Source: Daucus carota subsp. sativus (Eukaryota > Streptophyta > Magnoliopsida > Apiales > Apiaceae). Taken from it: a DNA stretch of 64,000 bases. Below, one piece after another: positions 12,201 through 21,492 of this stretch. The notes beneath the pieces were generated by a model. It made no database searches. It was not told where the DNA came from and saw only the letters and a list, made by a program, of their open reading frames with translations. The DNA lies in the NCBI RefSeq assembly GCF_001625215.2, contig NC_030385.2:44975598-45039597 (forward strand), written 5' to 3'. The first letter of the stretch is position 1. Each line of letters starts with the position of its first letter. The translations under genes and the position numbers were made by a program.

Positions 12201-12778
12201 TAAATAATTTACCTTACTACCCGGTTTCGATGTAAATTTATCTTCAACTGCAGCACGACCTGATTTCTGCCTTAAAATATCAAGACGACTATAAAAACGA
12301 TTTTTCGAATATTCCTCTTCAACACGGCGACGATTTTCCATCAATTTTAATTTTAATTCCAAATCCTATGATTGGAAAACACAAGAATTTCAATTCACAG
12401 TTTGACTGGTATATCTGAAAATAAGATTTTGAATAGGAAAAAAAATCAAAAACACTTACCCTATTGCAAAAGGTCGTCCCTGCATCATCTACATTAACTT
12501 TTTTCCGCGGAGCCGAATCAGGAGCAGCATGAGCTTTTCTCTGAATGGACAAAAAAAATGAAGCAATTCCCTAAATTACAATCAAAATAATAACAAAAAA
12601 ACAAAGGATAAATTAAACAATTTACCTTATTTCCGCCTGGTTTAGATGTAAATTTATCCCCATCAGGACCTGCTTTCTGCCTTAAAATATCAGGCCGACG
12701 AGGAACACGGTTTTTCAAATATTGCTCTTGTACTCGGCGACGATTTTCCACCAACTTTAACTTTAATTTATCATCCAT
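8178..12778 (-). CDS. NOP56 N-terminal domain fused to a fibrillarin-like methyltransferase, with a duplicated basic N-terminal module
   Basis: Twelve exons, all GT-AG, give one uninterrupted frame of 589 codons: 12626-12778, 12460-12540, 12213-12365, 12048-12128, 11264-11480, 10964-11166, 10631-10876, 10228-10326, 10050-10127, 9741-9962, 8439-8507, 8178-8345. Residues 1-156 are two copies of a basic 78-residue module (KLKLVENRRRVQEQY, DILRQKAG, DKFTSKPG) that I do not recognise. Residues about 165-318 match the NOP56 N-terminal domain (ELALGYALFDARGM, SPSDALVQ, LAVSNPTL, VMRGLRVKIDKLI, GDLKMAQFNLARSF). Residues about 335-589 match fibrillarin from KVVVEPHKIEG through EYRVWNPHVSKLAAAVLGG, KPGSHVLYLG, YRMVVGMVDVILGD, LKTGGHYLIS and LEPIGKGHAMVVGGYR. 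The usual Gly-Arg-rich fibrillarin N terminus is missing, as are the NOP56 coiled coil and Nop domain. Several cofactor and catalytic residues differ (G-D-V-C-G-I-T in motif I, Glu to Gly at 445, Lys to Arg at 534; Asp502 and His577 kept), so methyltransferase activity is doubtful. Expected location is nucleolus or nucleus, by inference. Confidence 0.88.
9154..9539 (-). mobile_element. small Helitron-like element inside an intron of the fusion gene
   Basis: Read on the minus strand it begins TCTATATTATACTAAAATAA and ends with the hairpin CCCGTGCTTTGCACGG followed by CTTATAAGTTAGT. A TC start plus a GC-rich 3' hairpin is the Helitron pattern; the final CTAGT is imperfect. It lies in the 1.2-kb intron between the two last fibrillarin exons but one (8508-9740). 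Inside, at 9363-9400, is AGTTCGAATCTCGCC, a tRNA B-box-like motif, and a TTA microsatellite lies at about 9196-9250. Confidence 0.45.
9789..9836 (-). repeat. 24-bp in-frame tandem duplication in the methyltransferase domain
   Basis: Units at 9789-9812 and 9813-9836 differ at one base. They repeat the eight residues DYRM(D/V)VGM (residues 480-495), just before the conserved VDVILGD strand. Fibrillarins normally carry this YRMLVGM segment once. Confidence 0.9.
12048..12778 (-). repeat. tandem duplication of a two-exon unit
   Basis: Exons 1 and 2 (153 and 81 bp) and exons 3 and 4 (153 and 81 bp) have identical lengths and phase, with similar protein: LKLKLVENRRRVQEQYLKNR against LKLKLMENRRRVEEEYSKNR, and both DKFTSKPG. 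The short exons end FCNR and MCNM. A genomic block with both introns was evidently duplicated. Confidence 0.9.
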
Positions 12779-12910
12779 AACTTAATAAATATACAAAGAG
12801 AATGACCAGAGAGAGAGATTGTGTAGATGCGTTGATAGAGATTGTATAGATAGGGAGATATATACAGAGAAAGAGAGAGACGGGGGAGCCGGGAGAGAGT
12901 CAGGGAGAGA
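12779..12910 (-). promoter_or_regulatory. probable 5' leader of the fusion gene
   Basis: Upstream of the ATG the transcribed strand is CT-rich (forward-strand GAGAGA tracts at 12805-12905). Such pyrimidine tracts are common in plant 5' leaders. No clear TATA box could be assigned. Confidence 0.35.
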
Positions 12911-12978
12911 CTACGGTACTCGTGCCCAATAAAATTATTAATATTTCAGTTTTAATAAAATAATAATAATAATAATAA

Positions 12979-13381
12979 GAGTAAAGTTCCATGGAGACCA
13001 TTTTTATTGGAGACCGTGGAGACCACTTATGTTCAGCAAGTGAAATATTGCATAAAAACATTGCAAAACGTATAGTTTTGCACATCATGTTTTACAAAAT
13101 CATTATTTCACTTTAAAATCTTGAATATCATATAAGTTTCGCATGTAGAACATTACAAAATGTTATATTCCACGAAATATATTTAGTTTGCAGGACATTG
13201 TTCAACTTGCAGAACATACATTATATACTTATGAAACATAGATGATCTTCAACAATTTTAATGAATACATGATATTTGTTGAACATACTTCACAAAATAA
13301 TGTATTTTATAGTGTTTTGATTGCAGAACATAAATGGTCTCCACGGTCTCCAATAAAAGTGGTCTCCATAGAACTTTACTC
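12979..13381. mobile_element. inverted-repeat MITE about 200 bp upstream of the fusion gene
   Basis: Left end GAGTAAAGTTCCATGGAGAC and right end GTCTCCATAGAACTTTACTC are inverted repeats of at least 50 bp that contain a further GGAGACCGTGGAGACCA palindrome. The element sits in a TAA microsatellite, so the target duplication cannot be measured. Its location makes it a candidate promoter element for the gene at 8178-12778. Confidence 0.75.
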
Positions 13382-13688
13382 ATAATAATAATATATAAGA
13401 GTTTTATATTTGGAAGATTTTGATTGGTGTGGTGATTGTATATGCGGGAGGAGTCTACCATTATTAAGATATGAGAGTCAATAAAATTGAGTCAAATTTA
13501 TAAAATTCCGCGTTTATCATGTGTCCATTGACACACACTAGAAAAATTGTATATAGTATAGACACACACTAGAAAAATCGTATGTCAACATATGTATAAT
13601 TTGTAATTCAAAATTTTGGTTAGTATAAAGTAATCAACAAAAACGGAACTCGGTACGAATAACTCGTACAACAGATTAGCAATCCACA

Positions 13689-14920
13689 ACTATACTATTA
13701 TATACTTATATATAATAAGCGTAAGAGAGATAATTTGGTTGCATGGTCGCATGATTGTCTTACTACCCTAAGTTTATCATCCCTTCGATCGTATCCTGAA
13801 CAAATAAATACCATAAGATTTAAACAAAATTATGTTGTATTCTATAAGGCAGCTGATATCTACTTGCATATTTATAATTTCTTTTCTTAATCCAAAACAA
13901 ATTCTATCTTTCACGTGTTTATGATTTTTTTTAATCCAAAATAAATATTTCCTACTAGTTTTAATTGTAGAAACATATAAATCACACCGTCAAAAAATTA
14001 TTTTTATTTAATATATTTTCTTAAACAACATACTAAACAAAGATAATATTATGCACGATATTAAAATTAATAAGTCGAGTTTATGTTAGGAACGAACACA
14101 AAAACCTTTTCTTAATCCAAAACAAATTCTACATTTTGCTTACATTATAATTCCTTTTCTTAATTTAAAACAAATTATGTTTACCAATTTAATTCTAGAA
14201 CCATATAAATTTTTTGAAAAATAAATAAATCACATTAGGTATCATAATTTTAATATAATATACATTTATAAATATAATCTGATAGAAGTTGACATCACAT
14301 ATATAGAACATTGCTACACAAATACATATCAACTAAAAAATTAAAATAAAGACGGGAATTTATCGTAATAGAAGTTGATATTACATACAAAATTCTCTCA
14401 TACAAATACAAATTAACTAAAAATATTATACATAACATCCGGGACAACACCAAAATCTTTCAAATATAAAACTGGCCAAGATCTTAAACATAAATCACTC
14501 TACATATGCTCACTAATTTCTCCTCTCATCTTTGAAAAAATTGTTTTGTAAAATTTTGTTAATATCAAAATATGAATATATCATAGGAATTAAAGACGAG
14601 CATACGATTTCATGAAAAAAACTTTAAAGATACGTAGAAGAATAACAAAGAGCTGATCATAATAAATAAAGTTGCGAACAATATAACAATGCTACTAAAC
14701 AAACACGAAGACAAAGGTCAAAATTAAGACGTGACCAAAAGGACCAGACAAGATATAGTATTGCACAAATAGTTTTGTCTTAAAAAACAATATAATTTCA
14801 TATTCTATTTTTATTTAATTAAAATTATGATTTATTATTGATAAATAAATTTTTTTAAATATATTAAGGATAAAATTTTATAAAACAATTAAAAAATCTC
14901 GTGCATGGCACGGGCTGTAA
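13689..14920 (+). mobile_element. candidate non-autonomous Helitron
   Basis: Begins near CTATACTATTATATACTTAT and ends with the hairpin CTCGTGCATGGCACGGG followed by CTGTAAGTC. The two ends resemble those of the element at 9154-9539, read on the other strand. Inside are several copies of CTTAATCCAAAACAAATTCT (near 13880, 14110) and variants. No coding capacity. Exact ends are uncertain. Confidence 0.4.
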
Positions 14921-15429
14921 GTCAACCTCGGTTAATTTGTTATCCAAAATTTTGGTTAGTTTTTTGGTTTAGTCATGTCCCATCATACCTACAAGTTTGT
15001 CACACCTAGAGTTCTTTCACTCTTACATCATCAAATTATACAGTTTAAATTACAAACACTTATGATGTACTACAAATAAAAATTCCACCGTTATTTTTTA
15101 AAATATAATTTATAGTTACTTAAAAAATAAAGAAAGTAACCTATAATCATTAAGATATATTAATATAATAAAATAATTAAAAAGACAAATTGGAAGTCAA
15201 ATAAAAATTTTACGTAAATAAATGTGAATCTTCTAAATAGATACAATAATTAAAATATTTATTATTTACACTGCCGATTTAGAATATAAATATATATTAT
15301 AATAACTAAATTTGTAAGTGCAAATATAATCAAACGGTTCATATGATTTCACCCAATTTCAATTCATTATCATAGAATTGCCTATTTTAAAAAGTTATGA
15401 CATCTAATAATATTAAATAAATAATAAAA

Positions 15430-15983
15430 GGGTTAATTATCAAGTTGGTCATTGAAATAGGTTTAATGTATCAAGTTGGTCACTGAACTCAAAACGGTAT
15501 CAAGATGGTCACTAAAGTCACCATAAATATCAAATAAGTACCTTGAAATACGAGTTCAAGTAGTAAAAATATTATTTATAAAGTTTTACACATTATTTTT
15601 AAAAGTTACCACAACCAACTAAAAGGTTATGACTTCTAGTATTTAAAATAATATATTTATATTTTATCAAGTTTATTTATTATTTATATTTTATTATATA
15701 GTTATTTTCTTTGTTTTAATTAAAAATAAATAATAAATAAACTTAATAAAATATAAATATATTATTTTAAATACTAGAAGTCATAACCTTTTAGTTGGTT
15801 GTGGTAACGTTTACAAATAATGTGTAAAATTTTATAAATAATATTTTTACTGCTTGAACTCCTATTTCAAGGTATCTGTTTGATATTTATGGCCACTTCA
15901 GTGACCATCTTGATACCGTTTTGAGTTCAGTGACCAACTTGATACATTAAGCCTACCTCAGTGACCAACTTGATAATTAACTC
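15430..15983. mobile_element. Mutator-like foldback MITE with 10-bp target duplication
   Basis: The termini GGGTTAATTATCAAGTTGGT and ACCAACTTGATAATTAACTC are inverted. Inverted similarity extends about 250 bp from each side, so nearly the whole 554 bp folds back. AATAATAAAA occurs directly at 15420-15429 and 15984-15993, the 9-10 bp duplication expected of Mutator-like elements. No transposase. Confidence 0.9.
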
Positions 15984-16039
15984 AATAATAAAATAATATT
16001 AAAAAAAATTACAAATAATAAATTTTGATATATATAGTC

Positions 16040-16071
16040 ACCCGATCTTTGCACGCATTTAAGGCTAGTAT
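16040..16071 (+). mobile_element. possible decayed Helitron 3' terminus
   Basis: CACCCGATCTTTGCACGCAT and a following CTAGT resemble a degenerate hairpin plus the CTRRT end of a plant Helitron. Only this end is visible, and the foldback MITE at 15430-15983 may have inserted into it. Confidence 0.25.
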
Positions 16072-16104
16072 TATTAAAGCCGAAACATTAAAAATAACAT
16101 TATA

Positions 16105-16332
16105 CTCCATCTGTCCCATCAGGTTGTTTACGTTACTTTTTGACACTTTGAGACTCTTATAAAATATAGTTTCATAATATTTTTTTAATTTATTTTTCTC
16201 TGAACAAAAAATTGGCGTTTAAATTTTTATTCAAAACAAAAAAAATTTAAAAACTTTACGGTACTATACTTTACAAGAGTCTCAAAATGCGTGCAAACAG
16301 TGAACGTAAACTATATGGCGAGACGGAGGGAC
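16105..16332. mobile_element. Stowaway-like MITE
   Basis: Ends CTCCATCTGTCCC and GAGACGGAGGGA form the Stowaway-type inverted repeat, with TA at the left border. The interior is an AT-rich hairpin: GACTCTTATAAAATATAGTT on the left pairs with ATACTTTACAAGAGTC on the right. Confidence 0.6.
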
Positions 16333-16578
16333 TACAACATAGCAGCTATTTTTTTAACTAAAACACAGTATATTTTTCAAATTCTTAACTAAATAACCTA
16401 TTTTCTAAAAATGACACATGTAACATACATATAAAAAAGATAATATTATTATATATAATTATTAATATACAATCGATGATATATTTCAACTAAATACTAA
16501 TGTTATTTTTAATTATTTCATGGTATCACTTTAAAAGTAATATGATAGATCTATACTGTCTATTTACACTATATTATA

Positions 16579-16580
<2 letters not shown>

Positions 16581-16643
<63 letters not shown>
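16581..16643. repeat. (TTA)n microsatellite
   Basis: About 21 uninterrupted TTA units. Likely polymorphic between individuals. Confidence 0.95.
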
Positions 16644-16644
<1 letters not shown>

Positions 16645-19600
16645 TCTATTGAAATTGAAATATTAATAATTTTATTGGTCATTCGAGTTTTATCAACCGA
16701 TCGGTATTATTCTAATTAATATATAACGTGTTCAAATAAACTTTTTTATTATCAAATAAACCAAAGCATTTAAAAGTTGCTATGTTATCCGATGTTCTTT
16801 TTAGAAAATTGAGTTTTTTTATTTAGGAAATATAAAAAAGATAATAGTTTTAGTTAAAAAGGATAATTGATTACATAAAAAGGCCAACAATTCGGCTCAA
16901 ACCGACCAAATTTTTAATGTTTCGCTCAATGTCTTCTCTCATGTGTCTAAGTTTTACATTGAATATGCCCAGCCATTCATCCATATCCTCCACACAGTTT
17001 GACGCAGCCTCGAGACCCTGTAGTACCTGCAGGATAATAAACATATATTGAAGGATAACACAAATTACGATAGTAATCAATAATAAGCTGTCTAAAAATA
17101 AACATCATTCACTAGAGTAAAATAAAAATTCTGAAAGAAGTACAAGGTTAAAGCATTTTTTGTTAGTGTTGTATTTGCTGATCTATAGACATATAAAGAA
17201 TGTGCTGCCTAAAGTCGACATTGTGTGCCCATGCACAATCACTTCAACTCCATTAATCATGATGCGCGCATGCAAGTTGAGATATAGTGTGAGTGTCATA
17301 CTCCTACCCTTCATAGATAATTTGCTGCTACATGCCCCACTTATATTCCGGTGACAGTAACTTTGTTTTTTACATGTACTTAAACTGACACAAGCGGGTT
17401 AAGTTAACTAATTTTAAATTGTGTGGATTCACCAGTTTATCAGCGACATATTTATAGTAAGGCATGAGAAACCGCAAAGCACTACAGATTGAAGCTAACA
17501 CAATAAGCTACTGTCTTATTCTTTATTCACTTCATTCCACAAACAAGTCTCACACTGGCCTTTTAAAGTCGATTTCTTAAAATCTGAAATATGAAACAGA
17601 CATTATTTATGGCATTTTCTAATATTATATATGTTCTTGATTAGTAGTCAATCACAGTTATATCACTCAAATCAAATGAATATCCATTTATCCTGGATTT
17701 CAGAATTTCACGGACTGATTATAAACTCTTAATCAGGACTCAACAGAATACAATTAGTCTTCCACTTCATATCAATCACAAATTGAAATGAGAAACTGAA
17801 CTCTAACAAACTTAATAGACAAGATAGGTTTCTAAGAGATGACTGCGGACTGGTAAACACCTGATCAGTCACGTACCCAAAGAACTGCATAGAGAAGATT
17901 CAAAGGACCAGTAATATTACCTACCTTTAAATAAGTGTCATTCATCAAACATAGGCAGTAAGATCATGTATACATATATTTATAATGAGGAAGGACTAAG
18001 TGATTACCTCGCCTATCAAAGGTTCACTCTCCAAAATTGCATGCACATTTGCAGCTTCTAAAGCTTGAAGCTCTCGCTTTAAACGCTCTGAAAAAGCCTC
18101 GGCTTCACCGATACCCATGACATAGCTGCAAGCAATGACATGCACAGGATCATCATCATTATTTGAAGTATTGCAATAATATGTAACATAGGCAAACCAC
18201 TTCGCAACTAGGCAATTAAGAATTTAAGGGAAATCATGTAGGACGAGTGCTGGGGTTAAAAATTTGGGATCTCTTCCTGGATAATTTCTCAAAAGAGACA
18301 ATTCCTCACAAAGAGAACACGGTTTATTAAATCAATTCATATTCCAAATCCCATAACTTACAGGTATTACAATTTTACAATAGTCTATTTAGAATTTCTA
18401 TGACTTAAGAATGAAGTACATTTTGAATTAAAGGAAAATTAAATTTTATCTATATCAACTTACCAATACTAATCCATCACCACAACTGAGTAAAGGCACC
18501 AACTCATTTTGTTACGCTACCACCATAATCTAGAAATTCCTAAAAAGTCTACTTTTCGCATATTATTAAAGTTTATAATATATTGCATTACAAATAATTC
18601 CTTTAGAATTTCATGAAATACATAAAAAGTTAAGCTTTTATTATCTTGCTCCACACCCGACAATAAATTGAAGATGGGAGAAAAAATCAAAGCCCACACA
18701 GCAATTCTCCCTGGGAACTCACTTGCGAACTGCATCAAGTATAGCATTATTATATTATAGTCTAATTTGAGTTCATGATACTCCACGTACATGTGACATG
18801 TCATAAGCTTCATATGGAGAAAGAAAATACATACGTGCCTAAAAGAGCCTCCATGTCATCTTCCTCCGCTTGAGACACGAGCTCTCTTTCAACAGTCACT
18901 TTCCTGTCGCTTTCTTCCACCCCCACAACTTTCTCTACCTGGGATCCATTTTGAGCATTCTGCTGATTGGAGACGGCAGGTGTATTATCCTGTATAAAAT
19001 TTAAATAGGCATTTCAGGTTTAGTCAGCATATCACCAGCAATCACGATCAAGTAAAAGTTTTAATATATATCTACAAGACTCAAATATGAAATTGGGAGT
19101 AACTTTTAGAAGAAAAAAACATATTAGTCTGATAGTCCATAATTCAGCTGTAATAAAAAGGGTAAAAATAGTCTCTGCATTTACATATGTCCAAAAATAT
19201 TCTGTTGATATGTTTATTATAACTTGTATGATAGGCTCATATCTGTGCAGTGGGACCACTAAATTATATACATGAGAGATTATACATAATGACTGTATTA
19301 ATAATAACTGAAATCGAATATTATGATGTAAAACCATGGACAAACATCATAAAATGTATTGATACCGCAAAAGAAGGTAGATGATATACAACAAGAAAAA
19401 CTTCCTCACCTTCGCCCAAAGAGCCATCTCCACAACGTCTATGCCAACAACTTTAGGGAGACGACCTAATACATCTTTGCAGATGTTAAAGATGCACATT
19501 ACAAGACGGTTTCTGCACCACAAAAATTCAAATATACTCCATGTATTATTAAGAAAATATAGACGCAAAATAGTATGTATCAACAATCTAATGTAACAGT

Positions 19601-19949
19601 AGAAGTTAACATAAAATTACCTGTCATCAATATTACGCATGGTCCAATGAGGCGGAGCAACACTTTGGCTTCTAAGGTTATCAAATCCCTACAGGGAGTT
19701 GGTCGATCAGTTTCCTCACTTTTCTTAGTATATAGCTACTTAGATTTCTATACACTGCATATCACTAGAATAATAAACATCTCAAATGCACAGGTGAGGA
19801 AAAAGCAATACCAGAGTAAATGTACATCCACTTGGGTCATTACCCACAACCTCCACCTTTGTGAGATGTTTCAACTTGTATATTTTTGCAGGCTGAAAAA
19901 GGCAGAACATGAGTTAAGCTGCTTATATTATGCGAATAACTAGTACAAT

Positions 19950-20278
19950 CAGAGGCTGATATAGTAAAGGACAAGTAGGGCTATGTCCCTAACTCAATTT
20001 TTAGTTAGTGCAAATTTATGTGTATAATCTTTAAACATTTGAACTGGTGTTGTTATAAAAAAGGTTTTCTCGCACGAATATGTAAATAAATTCTTATCTT
20101 TCTCTTAATTCTGTGATTAAAAATTTAAAAGCTTTTCTAAATGTCAGCTTGTTTTCTATTTAATCTTAATATTAATTGATTACTAATTATAACTCTCATC
20201 TACTTTATTAAATTTATCCATCTAATCAGATCGAAAATTCTAACCCCCACTCATCCAAATTCCTAGGTCTGCCCCTAA
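19950..20278. mobile_element. possible degenerate hAT-like MITE
   Basis: The left part starts CAGAGGCTGATATAGTAAAG and the right part ends TAGGTCTGCCCCTAA, loosely inverted and similar to the ends of the element at 63272-63457. No clean target duplication was found. Confidence 0.3.
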
Positions 20279-20320
20279 ATGCAAAACTTTTCCTCTACAA
20301 AACTAGCTCCAAAGTATTTA

Positions 20321-20684
20321 GGTACCGTTTGGGGTTGCTGTTGCAGACAGCAACAGCAGCTTTTTGCTGAAAAGCAGGTGAAAAACTGTTTGGTAAATCT
20401 AAAAGCAGCTTTTCCGAATAGCAGCTTTTAGCTGAAAAGCTGCTGTTGGAGAAAGCAGGTCCTCCCATGCTTTTGGAAAAAGCTGCTTTTCAGCTTTTGC
20501 AGAAAGCTGTTACAGATTTCATTATCAAATCTCATCAAAAACATTATTTTTTTAATATTATAACTCAAAATAAGCAAATATCAAAAAATTACCAAACAGT
20601 TATCTGATTTCTACAACAGCACTTATTTTACCAGCACTTTTTCTGACAGCACAGCAATTTTTAACAGCACTCCCAAACAGACCC
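20321..20684. mobile_element. Harbinger/Tourist-like MITE with TTA duplication
   Basis: The left end GGTACCGTTTGGGGTTGCTG and, inverted from the right, GGGTCTGTTTGGGAGTGCTG are terminal repeats. TTA flanks both sides (20318-20320 and 20685-20687). The interior is built from repeated AAAGCAGCTTTT / CAGCTTTTAGCTG palindromic units. It lies within an intron of the SEC3 fragment. Confidence 0.75.
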
Positions 20685-21162
20685 TTAATGTGGCTATGTA
20701 TCAATAACAATGTCACTACAGCAAGCTAAAAGCTTCCTCGCTTCACAAAGACATCATACCAAACATACAACGATGAAGGTGTAAACTAGGATATTACCTC
20801 GAGAACTCCACCGGTTGAATACTTCAGGACTCGAAGAAAAGCTTGAACTCGCTGCCCTTTTGACTTTGCTGCATAAACACATCATAATGGGGAATGTAAA
20901 TAGAGAGACTAGACTACAATCATGCATGTTTAAATATGTGTCAATAAATTTTGCTAATTTAATTAATTAACAGACACCATCTACAATATTGCATGATATT
21001 TGAACCACGAGATCAAGATTTTTGCTAGTGAGACTGATATCTATCCTTAAGTAGGGGGCGGCAATTCCTCCTCCTATGCTCCATTCTTTGAGATGTTTCA
21101 TGATGTGATGATTCTCACTACATAGGTCAAAGGCACTTTACTAATTTTTTAAAAACATAACA

Positions 21163-21492
21163 TTAAGACAGAGAAGGGTTCAAATTCCCGCCCGACTTCT
21201 TCGCCACAGCTAACTCGTGAGTCTTCTGAGTCGCGACTTCCGAGTTGCTCAATTGACTCGGTTTGCGACCGATTCTCGAGGCCTCGAAAAATAAGAGTCC
21301 GGCGGCCGGAAGGAACAGTAACACCGGCCACCATCGACGGAGCAGCCTGAAGATTCGGCGAGCTGATTCGGATTTTCCGCGGGGCCAAGATTTCTTCCGG
21401 TTTTTTCGGAGTCGTAGTTTTAGTTTGCCGGAAACGTCGTCGGAATCTTCGTCGGAGACGTTGATTGCGATGCTGCTGCTGTTATTGAACAT
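21163..21492 (-). CDS. lone exon: N-terminal membrane anchor of an unidentified protein
   Basis: From ATG at 21490-21492 the minus strand reads 109 codons (MFNNSSSIAINVSDEDSDD at the start) to a stop near 21163. It has an acidic patch, then a strongly basic stretch (KLKLRLRKNRKK, RRIFRLLRRWW), then one hydrophobic segment, PVLLFLPAAGLLFFEAS. This is the layout of a type II Golgi membrane protein such as a plant glycosyltransferase, but I cannot name the family. GC content is clearly higher than around it, which supports real coding. No catalytic domain follows. It lies 300 bp upstream of the SEC3 fragment on the same strand, so it could be the first exon of a chimeric transcript or just another broken gene. 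Confidence 0.5.
   Translation of the reverse strand: MFNNSSSIAINVSDEDSDDVSGKLKLRLRKNRKKSWPRGKSESARRIFRLLRRWWPVLLFLPAAGLLFFEASRIGRKPSQLSNSEVATQKTHELAVAKKSGGNLNPSLS

Larger units (their letters stand above)
16871..20868 (-). pseudogene. SEC3 exocyst subunit fragment (N-terminal half, both ends lost)
   Basis: Seven exons on the minus strand follow the plant SEC3A sequence in order: 20798-20868 (QAFLRVLKYSTGGVLE), 19812-19892 ([16 protein letters not shown]), 19621-19688 (GFDNLRSQSVAPPHWTMRN), 19410-19512 ([20 protein letters not shown]), 18835-18989 ([20 protein letters not shown]), 18008-18125 ([20 protein letters not shown]) and about 16871-17026 ([20 protein letters not shown], ending [10 protein letters not shown]). 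Splice sites are sound and the frame is open, so most of the lipid-binding PH-like region and the start of the coiled coil remain. After REDIE at about 16925 the sequence diverges and stops within 18 codons. The remaining C-terminal two thirds is not in the window, nor are the first exons upstream of 20868. Normal SEC3 is an exocyst subunit that docks vesicles at the plasma membrane. Low divergence argues for a recent partial duplication. Confidence 0.85.

Noticed and set aside
8178..12778. Two neighbouring genes (a NOP56 fragment and a fibrillarin) instead of a fusion
   Set aside because: No stop, start or intergenic gap separates them; the switch occurs inside exon 7 and phases match at every junction. 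Only transcript data could overturn this.
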